A DNA stretch of 64,000 nt from Streptomyces luteogriseus (GCF_014205055.1 NZ_JACHMS010000001.1:7068001-7132000); one strand, 5' to 3'; counted from the first letter of the stretch, positions 40,182 to 49,920 are shown. Notes: generated from the letters alone by a model not told the origin. Numbers and translations: made by a program.

Positions 40182-41471
40182 GTGGTGAACGGCAGGAATG
40201 TTGAGAGACGTACGATCCTGAAGGCGGCCGGAGCCACGGCAGCCACGCTGGGGTTGGCCGCGACGACCGGGTGCGGCGGTGACGGAGGGGCCTCCGCGGA
40301 CGGGACGGTGACGATCCGTTACGCGTGGTGGGGTGCGGAGGACCGTGCCGAGAGAATCAACAAGACGATCGAGCTCTTCCACAAGAAGTACCCGAAGATC
40401 AAGGTGAAAACGGACTTCCAGCCTTATCTCGACTTCTGGAAGAAGTTCAACACCCAGGCCTCCGGGGGAAATCCGCCGGACGTGTTCCAGAATGCGATCG
40501 GCTTCCTCCGGAAATACGACGCGAAGAACATCCTGCTCGATCTCAGCGAGCAGGCCGAGGCCGGCCACCTCCGGATGGAGGGATTCCGCGCGGGCCTCGA
40601 GAAGTTCGGCGAGATCGACGGCAAGCTCCTCGGCGTTCCGGTCGGTTCCAACTCGATGGCACTCGTCATCGACAAGCCCGTCTACACCCGCGCCGGGGTG
40701 AAGCCGGAGCAGGGCTGGACCTGGGACGACTACCACGCGGCGATGAAGAAGATCCGAGAGAAGACGGGGCGTGCCGGTGACACGGGCCCGTACAACATCA
40801 TGTACCTCTACGACCTCTACCTGCGCCAGAGCGGCAAGGCGTTCTTCACCGAGGACGCGCTCGGCTTCACCGAGGCGGATCTGACGGACTGGTGGACGAA
40901 GGCCAAGGAAGGCGTCGAGGACGGCAGCTACGCCAACCAGAAGAAGGTCGCCCAGATCAAGCCCAAGTCGGCGGTCGCCGGGGAGATCTCCGGCGGTGAG
41001 TTCACCTGGGACAACTTCACCGTCCGCTACACCTCCGAGGGCAAGAGCGAGTACGGCCTGGCCCCCATCCCGACCACGGACGGCAAGAAGACCGGCCAGT
41101 ACCTCGGCTCCCTCATGCTGAGCGCCTCCAAGCGCACCCAGCACCCCAAGGAGGTCGCCCAGTTCATCGACTTCATGGTGCACGACCCCGAGGTCGCCAA
41201 GATCATGGGCTACGACCGCGGCGTGCCCGCGACGCAGGCGCAGTACGACGCGTACAAGCCGACCGACGAGGTGAACAAGGCGATCGCCGCCTACGAGGAG
41301 TCCCTCGTCAAGGCGGGGGTCCTGGAGCCCATCACCCCGCACCCGAACGGTGCGGACGTCTGCGAGTCCGCCTTCCTTCGCATCGGCGAGGAACTCGGCC
41401 TGGGCAAGCGCTCGGTGGCGGAAGCCGTCAAGCAGTTCTTCACCGAGTCGAAGACGGCTCTCGGCACCTGA
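40182..41471 (+). CDS. sugar ABC transporter, solute-binding lipoprotein
   Basis: The 429-residue protein has a twin-arginine-type signal (ERRTILKAAGATAATLGL) with a lipobox-like ATTGC, then the SBP family 1 pattern (TIRYAWWGAEDRAERINKTIELFHKKYP, GGNPPDVFQ). It binds an oligosaccharide outside the cell for the two permeases that follow. The GTG at 40182 has GGGGAGG 7 nt upstream; a second GTG follows at once. Its stop overlaps the next ATG by 1 bp. The neighbours suggest pectin-type (rhamnogalacturonan) oligosaccharides. The ATPase is not encoded here and may be a shared MsiK-type protein. Confidence 0.92.
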   Translation: MVNGRNVERRTILKAAGATAATLGLAATTGCGGDGGASADGTVTIRYAWWGAEDRAERINKTIELFHKKYPKIKVKTDFQPYLDFWKKFNTQASGGNPPDVFQNAIGFLRKYDAKNILLDLSEQAEAGHLRMEGFRAGLEKFGEIDGKLLGVPVGSNSMALVIDKPVYTRAGVKPEQGWTWDDYHAAMKKIREKTGRAGDTGPYNIMYLYDLYLRQSGKAFFTEDALGFTEADLTDWWTKAKEGVEDGSYANQKKVAQIKPKSAVAGEISGGEFTWDNFTVRYTSEGKSEYGLAPIPTTDGKKTGQYLGSLMLSASKRTQHPKEVAQFIDFMVHDPEVAKIMGYDRGVPATQAQYDAYKPTDEVNKAIAAYEESLVKAGVLEPITPHPNGADVCESAFLRIGEELGLGKRSVAEAVKQFFTESKTALGT

Positions 41472-42472
41472 TGGGAACCACCGTGACACACGCCCCTGCG
41501 ATGGAGGGCCTGTCCCAGGACTCCGAGCCGCGGCACGGTCCGGTGAAGCCCGAGCGCCCCGCCGCCCTCAAGCGGCGGCGGCGCCGGGAGAACCTGGCCG
41601 GCTATCTCTTCATGTCCCCGTGGATCGCCGGGTTCCTGCTGCTCACCGCGGGCCCGATGATCGCCTCGCTCTACTACGCCTTCACCGACTACAACCTGTT
41701 CGACGCGCCCAAGTGGATCGGCCTCGACAACTTCTCCGAGATGTTCGGCGATCCGCGCTGGCGCCACTCGGTGCAGGTGACGCTCTGGTACGTCGCCGTC
41801 GGCACACCGCTCAAGCTGATCGCCGCCCTCGGCGTGGCGTTGCTGCTGGCGCAGAGCCGGCGCGGGCAGGCCTTCTACCGGGCAGCCTTCTACGCGCCGT
41901 CGCTCATCGGTGCGAGCGTTTCCGTCGCGATCGTCTGGAAGGCGATCTTCTCGGACGACGCGATCGTCGACCGTACGCAGAAGATCTTCGGTATCGACGT
42001 CGGCGGCTGGACCGGCGACCCGGACATGATCATCTACAGTCTGGTGGCGCTCACCGTCTGGCAGTTCGGCGCCCCCATGGTCATCTTCCTGGCCGGTCTC
42101 AAGCAGGTCCCGCGTGAGCTCTACGAGGCGGCCGAGGTCGACGGGGCGGGCAAGTTCCGCCGGTTCTGGAACATCACGCTGCCGATGATCTCGCCGGTCC
42201 TCTTCTTCAACGTCCTGCTGGAGACGATCCACTCCTTCCAGATCTTCAGCTCGGCGTACATCGTCGGCGGCGGTGCGGGCGGCAACGCCTGCGGTCCCGC
42301 CGACGGCTCGATGGTCTACACCTGCTACCTCTACGTCCAGGGCTTCGAGAACAGCCGGATGGGTCTGGCCTCCGCGATGGCCTGGCTGCTGCTCGTCGCG
42401 GTCGCCCTGGTGACGGCGGTGCTGTTCTGGTCCCAGAAGCGCTGGGTGCACTACGAGGAGGGCGCCCGATGA
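41471..42472 (+). CDS. sugar ABC transporter permease (MalF/LplB type)
   Basis: The 333-residue protein has six or more membrane segments after a polar N-terminus of about 45 residues. The EAA loop (ELYEAAEVDGAGKFRRFWNITLPMISP) contacts the ATPase. It overlaps the previous stop (TGATG) and the next start (ATGA), so the three genes are tightly coupled. An insertion with two Cys residues (GGNACGPADGSMVYTCYLY) lies in the last outer loop. Confidence 0.93.
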   Translation: MGTTVTHAPAMEGLSQDSEPRHGPVKPERPAALKRRRRRENLAGYLFMSPWIAGFLLLTAGPMIASLYYAFTDYNLFDAPKWIGLDNFSEMFGDPRWRHSVQVTLWYVAVGTPLKLIAALGVALLLAQSRRGQAFYRAAFYAPSLIGASVSVAIVWKAIFSDDAIVDRTQKIFGIDVGGWTGDPDMIIYSLVALTVWQFGAPMVIFLAGLKQVPRELYEAAEVDGAGKFRRFWNITLPMISPVLFFNVLLETIHSFQIFSSAYIVGGGAGGNACGPADGSMVYTCYLYVQGFENSRMGLASAMAWLLLVAVALVTAVLFWSQKRWVHYEEGAR

Positions 42473-43356
42473 GCGCGCAGGCCACCACCGACGTCAAGCC
42501 GTCCGGCTCCGGGACGCTCCGGCACAAGCTGCCCGGCTCCCTCGCCTGGCACCTCGGGTCCCTGCTGGTCCTCGCGGTGATCCTCTATCCGGTGGTCTGG
42601 GTCGTCGGCGGGTCCTTCAAGAAGAGCGAGGACATCGTCGGCAGCCTGGATCTTCTGCCGAGCGACCCCGTCGTCGCCAACTACAAGAGCCTCGCCGACG
42701 GCATCGCCGACATCTCCGTCTCCACCTTCTTCTACAACTCGCTCTTCCTCGCGGTCGGCTCCGTCATCGGCATCCTGGTGTCCTGCTCGCTGACGGCGTA
42801 CGCCTTCTCCAGGATCCGGTTCGCCGGGCGGAATCTGCTGTTCACGCTGATGATCGGCACACTCCTGCTGCCCTACCACGTGCTGCTGATCCCGCAGTAC
42901 GTGCTGTTCCGCAACCTGGAGCTGATCAACACCTACACGCCGCTGCTGCTCGGGAAGTACCTGGCCACCGAGGCGTTCTTCGTCTTCCTGATGGTGCAGT
43001 TCATGCGCAACATGCCCAAGGAGCTGGACGAGGCGGCCCGTCTCGACGGCTGCGGGCACTTCCGGATCTACTGGTCGATCGTGCTGCCGCTGAGCCGGCC
43101 GGCCCTGATCACCAGTGCGATCTTCACGTTCATCAACTCGTGGAACGACTTCATGGGCCCGCTGATCTACCTCAACGAGCCCGACAAGTACACGGTCTCG
43201 CTCGGCCTGAAGATGTTCGTCGACCAGGAGGGGCTGGCCAACTACGGGGGCATGATCGCCATGTCACTGGTCGCGCTGCTGCCGGTGCTCGCCTTCTTCC
43301 TCGCCTTCCAGCGCTATCTGATCGACGGCATGGCCACGTCGGGTCTGAAGGGCTGA
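42469..43356 (+). CDS. sugar ABC transporter permease (MalG/LplC type)
   Basis: The 295-residue protein has six membrane segments and the EAA loop KELDEAARLDGCGHFRIYWSIVLPLSRPAL. It pairs with the upstream permease. It starts with ATGA overlap, and the YesL-like gene follows 7 bp later in the same operon. Confidence 0.93.
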   Translation: MSAQATTDVKPSGSGTLRHKLPGSLAWHLGSLLVLAVILYPVVWVVGGSFKKSEDIVGSLDLLPSDPVVANYKSLADGIADISVSTFFYNSLFLAVGSVIGILVSCSLTAYAFSRIRFAGRNLLFTLMIGTLLLPYHVLLIPQYVLFRNLELINTYTPLLLGKYLATEAFFVFLMVQFMRNMPKELDEAARLDGCGHFRIYWSIVLPLSRPALITSAIFTFINSWNDFMGPLIYLNEPDKYTVSLGLKMFVDQEGLANYGGMIAMSLVALLPVLAFFLAFQRYLIDGMATSGLKG

Positions 43357-43363
43357 GGCGGAC

Positions 43364-43954
43364 ATGGCCGGGACACGGGTGAAGGCACGGGGCGAGTCGG
43401 TGTTCGCCGAGAGGTTCGCGGTGTTCGCCGAGTCTTTGCTGACCGGTGTGTGGATCGCGGTGGCCTCGCTGGGAGTCGTCACCTACCCCGCCGCATTCGC
43501 TGCCGGGGCGCGGCACCTGCGGCGCCGCACCACCCATCAGGGCGGTGGCCGGCGGGAGTTCGTCGCCGACTTCCGCACCGCTCTGCGCGGCGGGTGGCTC
43601 GCCGGGCTCGCCGGGTGGGCCGCGGCGGCCGCGGTCTGGGTGGACGTGCGGGCGGCCCGGGCGGGGATTCCCGGCGGGCCGCTCGTCGGAGCCCTCGGGG
43701 TCGTCGCGCTCATCGGGCTCGTCGTGGCGGGGCTGCGTGCGGCGGCGGTCTGGGAGCCGGGCGCACGCTGGCGGACGCTCCTCGCGCATGCCGGGCGTCG
43801 CACCGTGCTCGACCCGGCCGGGTCCTTCCTGATCGTCGGCGGGCTGGCCGTGGTCGCCGTGTCCGCCTGGTTCGCCGCGCCGCTGGCACTCCCCGTCCTC
43901 GGGGCCGTCGCGGCGGCGGCCGTCGCCGTGGAGGAGCGGTACCGGCACCGCTGA
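43364..43954 (+). CDS. YesL-like (DUF624) membrane protein
   Basis: The 196-residue protein has about five membrane segments. The pattern GVVTYPAAFAAGARHLRRR followed by FRTALRGGWLAGLAGWAAAA resembles the DUF624/YesL family found beside oligosaccharide importers. The role may be to assist the importer. It lies 7 bp after the second permease gene, and the start ATG follows GAGGCGGAC. The assignment rests on the N-terminal pattern and gene context, so it is moderate. Confidence 0.65.
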   Translation: MAGTRVKARGESVFAERFAVFAESLLTGVWIAVASLGVVTYPAAFAAGARHLRRRTTHQGGGRREFVADFRTALRGGWLAGLAGWAAAAAVWVDVRAARAGIPGGPLVGALGVVALIGLVVAGLRAAAVWEPGARWRTLLAHAGRRTVLDPAGSFLIVGGLAVVAVSAWFAAPLALPVLGAVAAAAVAVEERYRHR

Positions 43955-44069
43955 ACGGCGGTTCCCCCCGCGTTCCAGGTCGGCGCGCCGGCGCCGCACC
44001 TCTCTCTGTCATGCCCCTGATCAGCGTACGGATTCGCTTCCCGCACGGACGAGGAAAGGCAGCATCGTC

Positions 44070-46805
44070 ATGTCTCCCATCCCCCGCAGGTCCCTCCTCA
44101 AAGCGGCCGCCGTCACCGGAGCCGCCGCCCAGTTCAGCTGGGCGCTGGGGGCGCAGGACGCCCACGCCGCGCCCGGAGCCGAAGCCGCCGACGCCGACCC
44201 GGTGACCCTGGACTGGCTGGAGGACGGCGGCCTCGGCGCCGCCCCCGGCTCCACCGTCGGTGTGCCCTGGCCCAAGGGCGCGTACCAGAAGGACCAGACC
44301 TTCGCGCTGACGGACGCCGGCGGCAAGGCCGTGCCTGTGCAGTCCTGGCCGATCGCCTACTGGCCCGACGGCTCCCTCAAGTGGACCGCGCACGCGGTCG
44401 CCTCGGGCGACGGCAAGCTCACCCTCGCCGCCGGGACGCCCGCCGCACCCGAGAAGAAGGTCACCGTAGGCAAGCGCGGCGGCACCATCGACATCTCGAC
44501 CGGTGTCATCACCGCGAGGATCGGCACGTCCGGCTCCACACTCGTCAAGTCCGTCACCCGGGGCTCCACGGAGATCGCGAGGAACGGCCGGCTCGTGCTG
44601 ATCCGCCAGCCCGAGATCGAGGACGAGGACCAGGGGGCGGTCAGGACCGAGCGCTTCGACGGCGCGATCTCCAAGGTCGAGGTCGAGCAGGCGGGTCCGG
44701 TCCGCGCCGTCGTCCGCATCGACGGCAAGCACCGCAAGGGCGGCCGCAGCTGGCTGCCCTTCTCGATCAGGCTCTACTTCTACGCCGGCGCCGATTCCTT
44801 CCGCATGGTGCACACCATCACCTACGACGGAAAGCAGGAGCCCGGCAAGGCCAGTGGTGACTTCATCCGTGGCCTCGGCGTCCGCTTCACCGTGCCCCTG
44901 CGGGACGAGTCGTACGACCGCCACATCCGCATCGGCGGAGACGGCACCGGACTGCTGCGCGAGGCCGTCAAGGGCATCACCGGACTGCGCCGGGACCCGG
45001 GCGCTGCCGTGCAGGCCGCCCAGTTCGAGGGCAGGAAGCTGCCCGACCCCGCCACCTGGGACCAGCGGGTGACGACCCGGCTGCAGTACATCCCCGAGTG
45101 GGGCGACTACACCCTCTCCCAGCTCTCCGCCGACGGCTTCACGCTTCGCAAGCGCACCAAGAAGGGGCACGGCTGGGTCGCCGCGGGCGGCGGCCGGCGC
45201 GCCTGCGGGTTCGGCTACGTCGGCGGGGCGAGCGGCGGGTTCTCCTTCGGGCTGCGCGACTTCTGGGAGAAGTTCCCCGCCCAGCTCGACATCCGGGACG
45301 CCCAGACCGACGAGGCCGAGGTGACCCTCTGGCTCTGGTCGCCCGAGGCACAGCCCATGGACATGCGCTTCTACCACGACGGCATGGGCCAGGACACCTT
45401 CCCGGAGCAGCTCGAAGGCCTCAACATCACCTACGAGGACTACGAGCCGGAGTTCGGCACCCCGTACGGCATCGCCCGCACCTCCGAACTCCTCTTCTGG
45501 GCCAACGAATCGACCCCGAGTCCCGACCGGTTCGCCGAACAGGTCGAGGCCGTCCGCGTGCTGCCGCAGCTGGCCGCGCCGCCCAAGCAGCTCATCGAGG
45601 CCAAGGTCTTCGGACCGAACCTGTACTCCGAGCCCGACCGCTCCACCCCGGCCAAGGCGAAGATCGAGGACCACCTCGACTTCCTCTTCACCTACTACAA
45701 GGACCAGGTGGAGCAGCGCCGCTGGTACGGCTTCTGGGACTACGGCGACATCATGCACACCTACGACACGTTCCGGCACCAGTGGCGGTACGACATCGGC
45801 GGCTACGCCTGGGACAACTCCGAGCTGTCGCCGGATCTGTGGCTCTGGTTCGCCTACCTGCGCTCCGGTCGTTCCGACATCTTCCGCTTCGCCGAGGCGA
45901 TGACGCGGCACACCGGCGAGGTCGACGTCTACCACCTGGGCAAATGGGCGGGCCTCGGCACCCGCCACGGGGTGCAGCACTTCGCCGACAGCGCCAAGCA
46001 GCAGCGCATCGCCAACACCACCTACCGGCGCTACTACTACTTCCTCACGGCGGACGAACGCGTCGGCGACCTCATGCACGCCAACGTCGACTCCGACGAG
46101 ACGTTCCTCGCTCTCGACCCGCTCCGCAAGATCCGCACCGAGCCGTACACCCCCGACCGGCACGCCCTGTCGATCGGCTTCGGCACGGACTGGAGCGGCC
46201 TGGTCTCGGCCTGGCTGACGGAGTGGGAGCGCAAGGGCCCCAAGTGGGAGAAGGCCAAGGCCCGCGTGCTGTCCACGATGGAGACCATCGCCGCCCAGCC
46301 CAACGGCTTCGTCCAGGGCAGCGGCCTGTACGACCTCGACACCGGCAGGTTCGCCGTCGCCGGGGCCGCCAAGGTGGAGGTCTCGCACCTCTCGGCCGTC
46401 TTCGGCCTCAACGAGCTGTGCGCCGAGCTCATCGACCTGGTCGACATGCCGAAGTTCAACGAGGCGTACTTCGACTACTGCCGCTTCTTCAACGCCACCA
46501 AGGCGGAGCAGAAGGCCCGCTACGGCTCCGACTTCGGCAGCCTGCTGCTGTTCCAGGGCCATTCACGCCTCGACGCGTACGCGGCCGTCAAGACCGGCGA
46601 CGAGAAGCTCGCCAAGCGGGCCTGGGAGAAGTTCTACAACTCCGACGGCTACAAGGAGTCCGCGCCTTGGAGGACGGAGAAGCTGAGCGGCCCGGTCGCG
46701 CTGGTGCCGGGCAGCGAGGCCACCTGGGTGTCCACCAACGACACCGCGCTGTACGGCCTCGCCGCCATCGAGAACCTGGCCCTGCTCGGGGACAAGATGC
46801 CCTGA
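44070..46805 (+). CDS. secreted YetA/exo-rhamnogalacturonan-lyase-like protein
   Basis: The 911-residue protein has a Tat signal (PRRSLLKAAAVTGAAAQFSW, cleavage near AHA-AP). An N-terminal barrel-like domain (TLDWLEDGG, GVPWPKGAYQKDQTF, PVQSWPIAYWPDGSLKWTAHA), a central beta-sandwich (about 130-430) and an alpha-helical toroid-like C-terminal part (about 540-900, WYGFWDYGDIMHTYD, GGYAWDNSELSPDLWLWFAYLRSG) agree with the PcRGLX/YetA family, which includes a fungal exo-rhamnogalacturonan lyase. It follows the YesL-like gene after 115 bp with AGGAAAGG upstream. It may cut pectin oligosaccharides before uptake. Enzyme activity is unproven for most bacterial members. Confidence 0.8.
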   Translation: MSPIPRRSLLKAAAVTGAAAQFSWALGAQDAHAAPGAEAADADPVTLDWLEDGGLGAAPGSTVGVPWPKGAYQKDQTFALTDAGGKAVPVQSWPIAYWPDGSLKWTAHAVASGDGKLTLAAGTPAAPEKKVTVGKRGGTIDISTGVITARIGTSGSTLVKSVTRGSTEIARNGRLVLIRQPEIEDEDQGAVRTERFDGAISKVEVEQAGPVRAVVRIDGKHRKGGRSWLPFSIRLYFYAGADSFRMVHTITYDGKQEPGKASGDFIRGLGVRFTVPLRDESYDRHIRIGGDGTGLLREAVKGITGLRRDPGAAVQAAQFEGRKLPDPATWDQRVTTRLQYIPEWGDYTLSQLSADGFTLRKRTKKGHGWVAAGGGRRACGFGYVGGASGGFSFGLRDFWEKFPAQLDIRDAQTDEAEVTLWLWSPEAQPMDMRFYHDGMGQDTFPEQLEGLNITYEDYEPEFGTPYGIARTSELLFWANESTPSPDRFAEQVEAVRVLPQLAAPPKQLIEAKVFGPNLYSEPDRSTPAKAKIEDHLDFLFTYYKDQVEQRRWYGFWDYGDIMHTYDTFRHQWRYDIGGYAWDNSELSPDLWLWFAYLRSGRSDIFRFAEAMTRHTGEVDVYHLGKWAGLGTRHGVQHFADSAKQQRIANTTYRRYYYFLTADERVGDLMHANVDSDETFLALDPLRKIRTEPYTPDRHALSIGFGTDWSGLVSAWLTEWERKGPKWEKAKARVLSTMETIAAQPNGFVQGSGLYDLDTGRFAVAGAAKVEVSHLSAVFGLNELCAELIDLVDMPKFNEAYFDYCRFFNATKAEQKARYGSDFGSLLLFQGHSRLDAYAAVKTGDEKLAKRAWEKFYNSDGYKESAPWRTEKLSGPVALVPGSEATWVSTNDTALYGLAAIENLALLGDKMP

Positions 46806-46812
46806 CCGCGGG

Positions 46813-49197
46813 TTAGTTCATCCTCCCCAGGACCTCCCGCACCCGCCGCACGTCCCGGATCCGCTGCTCGTACGTCGCCCCGAGTGCGAGCAGCAGGAGC
46901 CCGGCGAGGGCGGGAGGCGCCCAGCGGGGGAGGGCACCCGTCACCTGCACGACGTACGGGGCGAGTTCGTGCAGCGTGACCAGGGCCAGCACCGCGCCGC
47001 CGAGCACCAGCGGCGCCCGGAGGTGGTGCCGGGCGCCCAGCAGGGTGACCAGCAGCGCCGCCAGGCCGAGCAGCAGCGGGCGCGTCCAGTGCGGATCGGC
47101 CCAGGCCGCGACGAGGCTCGGCACCAGGGTGGCGGCGAGCCCGGGGCCGTACGCCGTCCAGGAGGAGGCCCGCGGGTCACGGCGCCGGCGCAGCGCTCCG
47201 AGGAACAGGGCCGGGACGGTCACCGGGAGCGTGTACGCCTCGGGCGTGCCGACGTCCCAGGCGGCCAGGCGCACCCAGGCGGCGAGGACGAACAGGGCCG
47301 TGGCCGCGTAGCCGACGGGACGGCGGTCGGCGCGCAGGGCCGTGCCCGCGGCGATCACTCCGCACAGGGACAGCACCAGCGCGAGCAGCGGCGGGTCGGT
47401 GACGGCGAGCGCCACGGCGAACAGCCCGAGGGCGGCTCCCGCGGCCTCGACGGGCACCGTCGCCCGGGACGGGCCGAGGCGCGCCGCCAGCAGGGCGGCG
47501 GCAGCGGGAACCAGCAGGACCAGCAGGGCGGTTCGGGCCGTCGGCCAGTCCGCGGCGGCACCGGACGCCGAGGCCAGGGCGGCGGCGTACACGAGAGCGG
47601 CCGGAGCCGTGAAGGGCGCGACACCCGCCCGCCACGAGCCCGCGCCGAACAGCACCGTCAGCGCGGACAGCACGACGAGGGTCGCGGACTGGGACGCCAG
47701 GGAGACCAGGGTGAGGCCGGCGGCCGTGACCAGGGCCAGGACGAGAGCCGTGACCTGCGCGGCCGACGCCGTGACCCGGCACGCGCACAGCGCCGCCGCC
47801 GTCATGACGCCCAGGACCAGCAGTCCGGCGGCGTACGGGATCTCCAGGACCGCCGGGAGTATCAGCGCCGTGGCCCAGAGCAGCCCGAGAGCACCGAGCC
47901 GGGCCCGCGGGCGCCACTCCTCCGCACGGACCGCGAGGGCGAGCACTCCCGCCACGATCACCAGCACGACAGGAGCAGCGACCGCGTCCGGCGGCCAGGG
48001 GGCGTCGACGACGACCGCCGCACGGGCATCCGACGGCGCTCCGCTCCACACCCGGCCCAGCCATCCGGCCGGGCCCAGCAGCACCACGGCGACGACGGGC
48101 AGCGTCCACAGCACCGCCAGTGCCTGCACGGCACCGGAGGCCCAGACGAAGCCCGTCCGCATCGCGTCCGGCAGCCGTCCGGCCCGCTCGGCCGCCAACA
48201 GGGCCACACCGAGCGTCAGATGAGCGGGAACCACCCACTCCGACGGCAGCCCGGAACGCGCCACCCCGCCGAACGCGCCCACGACGAGCAGCCCGGCCGT
48301 GATCGCGAGACCGAAGGCATGCCCGACGCCCGGCCCCCGAAGAGCCGCGCCCAGGGCGATCGCCGCCGCGAGCAGGAGCAGCGCCCCGGCGCGGGAGGCG
48401 TCACCCGGACCGCCTGCCGTCAAGGACAGCCAGCCGGCACCCAGAACACCCCAGCCGCCCATGCCGTAGGCGCCGACGACGGCGGTGATCCGCACCGCCC
48501 CGGCCGTCAACCGCGCCACCGCCACCGCGTCGAGCCCGGCCGTCACCAGCAGCGCGGCCGTGATCATGTACGGACTCGCGTCGGCCGCCAGGGCCCACAG
48601 CAACAGCGGGAGTTGGGCCGCGGACAGGGCGCAAGGCAGGGGCAGCCGCAGCGCGGAGGTGGCCGGCAGCAAGCCGTAGGCCGACCAGATCGCCGCCAGC
48701 ACCGCCGACGCCGCGGCCGCGTACAAGGTCCCGGCCGTCCCGGAGAGGGCCGCCGCGTGCAGCGCGTAGGCGTCCAGGACGGTCAGCGCGAGTCCGAGGC
48801 CCGCCACGGACTCGGCCGTCGACCGCAGCCCCCGCTTCAGCAGGGCCACCGGCGCGGCGAGCGTGGCCAGCGTGACCGCGCCGAGCACCAGGGCGCGCCC
48901 GGCGATTCCCATGTGTCCCCAGCTGACCAGCGTGAACACCGCCGCCGCGAGCGTCAGCAGGACACCGCCGAGGACCAGCAGCACGTTCTGCACGCTGGGC
49001 GCCGCCGTCTCGGGCCGCGGCGATGCGGTGACCGGGGGCTGTGCCGAGGCCCACGGCCGCGACTGCTGCTGCGTCTGCTGCAGGGCCGCGACCAGCCAGG
49101 CGCGACGGGTCAGCAACTGGGAACGCCGGGCGTCCAGTTGCCGGAGTTCGGCATCGAGGAGACGCAATTCCTCGGCCGGGGGCGGAAAGTGGGTCAT
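46813..49197 (-). CDS. very large multi-pass membrane protein (SCO7613_C type)
   Basis: The 794-residue protein has a short coiled-coil-like N-terminal head (ELRLLDAELRQLDARRSQLLTRR), a Gln/Pro-rich linker, and about 20 or more membrane segments from residue 70 to the end, with many Ala, Leu and Val. The pattern fits the SCO7613 C-terminal domain proteins of actinomycetes, whose function is unknown. ATG 49197 is preferred to 49233. It is convergent with the YetA-like gene, with stops 8 bp apart. Confidence 0.8.
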   Translation of the reverse strand: MTHFPPPAEELRLLDAELRQLDARRSQLLTRRAWLVAALQQTQQQSRPWASAQPPVTASPRPETAAPSVQNVLLVLGGVLLTLAAAVFTLVSWGHMGIAGRALVLGAVTLATLAAPVALLKRGLRSTAESVAGLGLALTVLDAYALHAAALSGTAGTLYAAAASAVLAAIWSAYGLLPATSALRLPLPCALSAAQLPLLLWALAADASPYMITAALLVTAGLDAVAVARLTAGAVRITAVVGAYGMGGWGVLGAGWLSLTAGGPGDASRAGALLLLAAAIALGAALRGPGVGHAFGLAITAGLLVVGAFGGVARSGLPSEWVVPAHLTLGVALLAAERAGRLPDAMRTGFVWASGAVQALAVLWTLPVVAVVLLGPAGWLGRVWSGAPSDARAAVVVDAPWPPDAVAAPVVLVIVAGVLALAVRAEEWRPRARLGALGLLWATALILPAVLEIPYAAGLLVLGVMTAAALCACRVTASAAQVTALVLALVTAAGLTLVSLASQSATLVVLSALTVLFGAGSWRAGVAPFTAPAALVYAAALASASGAAADWPTARTALLVLLVPAAAALLAARLGPSRATVPVEAAGAALGLFAVALAVTDPPLLALVLSLCGVIAAGTALRADRRPVGYAATALFVLAAWVRLAAWDVGTPEAYTLPVTVPALFLGALRRRRDPRASSWTAYGPGLAATLVPSLVAAWADPHWTRPLLLGLAALLVTLLGARHHLRAPLVLGGAVLALVTLHELAPYVVQVTGALPRWAPPALAGLLLLALGATYEQRIRDVRRVREVLGRMN

Positions 49198-49294
49198 GGA
49201 TCGCAGTGTGGTCCGCGTCACCCGGCACGGCATGAGTGCCGGTACTCAGGCGCGTACTCAGACAGTCCGAGCAGCGAGTGGGCAGACTGCCGGG

Positions 49295-49741
49295 ATGGAC
49301 TGGAACCAGTACCGCTTCCGCAGCCTGTGGCCCCTGCCCGCACCCCCCGCCACCGTGTACGACGTGCTGGAACGCCCCGAGGACTACCCGCGCTGGTGGC
49401 GCCAGGTCCGCGAGGTGATCCGGCTGGACGACACCACCGGGGTGATCCGCATCCGCTCCCTCCTGCCGTACGACATGACCTTCACGGCGCGCGAGGTGCG
49501 GCGCGACCGCGCCGCCGGTGTGCTGGAGACCGTCCTGTCCGGGGACATCGAGGGCTGGGCGCGCTGGACGGTCACGCCGCGCGGGACGGGCAGTCTCGCG
49601 CGGTACGACCAGGTCGTCAGCGTGCACAAGCCGCTGCTGCGACGGCTCGCCGTACCCGGACGGCCCGTCTTCCGCGCCAACCACGCGCTGATGATGCGCT
49701 CCGGGCGGCGCGGACTCCTCAGGCACCTCCGAGCGGTTTGA
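49295..49741 (+). CDS. SRPBCC-fold (polyketide cyclase/START-like) protein
   Basis: The 148-residue protein has the START/cyclase-type pattern PLPAPPATVYDVLERPEDYPRWWRQVREVI and a helix-grip strand set (RIRSLLPYDMTFTAREVRRD). This fold binds hydrophobic ligands; it is not diagnostic of polyketide work. CAGACT lies 6 nt before the ATG, so it may be leaderless. A tRNA-Val gene follows 39 bp after the stop. Confidence 0.85.
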   Translation: MDWNQYRFRSLWPLPAPPATVYDVLERPEDYPRWWRQVREVIRLDDTTGVIRIRSLLPYDMTFTAREVRRDRAAGVLETVLSGDIEGWARWTVTPRGTGSLARYDQVVSVHKPLLRRLAVPGRPVFRANHALMMRSGRRGLLRHLRAV

Positions 49742-49780
49742 AGGAAGCGTGCCCGGGCCTGTATGGTTCAGTGCGTTCCC

Positions 49781-49852
49781 GGGCGATTAGCTCAGTGGGA
49801 GAGCGCTTCGTTCACACCGAAGAGGTCACTGGTTCGAACCCAGTATCGCCCA
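49781..49852 (+). tRNA. tRNA-Val (CAC), copy B
   Basis: Identical over all 72 nt to the copy at 39370, including anticodon CAC; flanking sequences differ. CCA is not encoded. A perfect terminator follows. Confidence 0.97.
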
Positions 49853-49862
49853 CCGGAAACAG

Positions 49863-49891
49863 CCGGTCCGTCACAGACGGACCGGTTTTTT
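49863..49891 (+). terminator. intrinsic terminator after tRNA-Val copy B
   Basis: CCGGTCCGTC, ACA, GACGGACCGG form a perfect 10-bp stem followed by six T residues, an unusually canonical terminator for this GC content. Confidence 0.93.
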
Positions 49892-49920
49892 CATGCCCTC
49901 GCGGGCCCCGCGCCAGGTGC

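Noticed and set aside
43710..46562. A 950-codon open frame antisense to the YetA-like gene
   Set aside because: The plus strand carries a Tat signal and clear domains; the antisense product has no recognisable feature and no start site.
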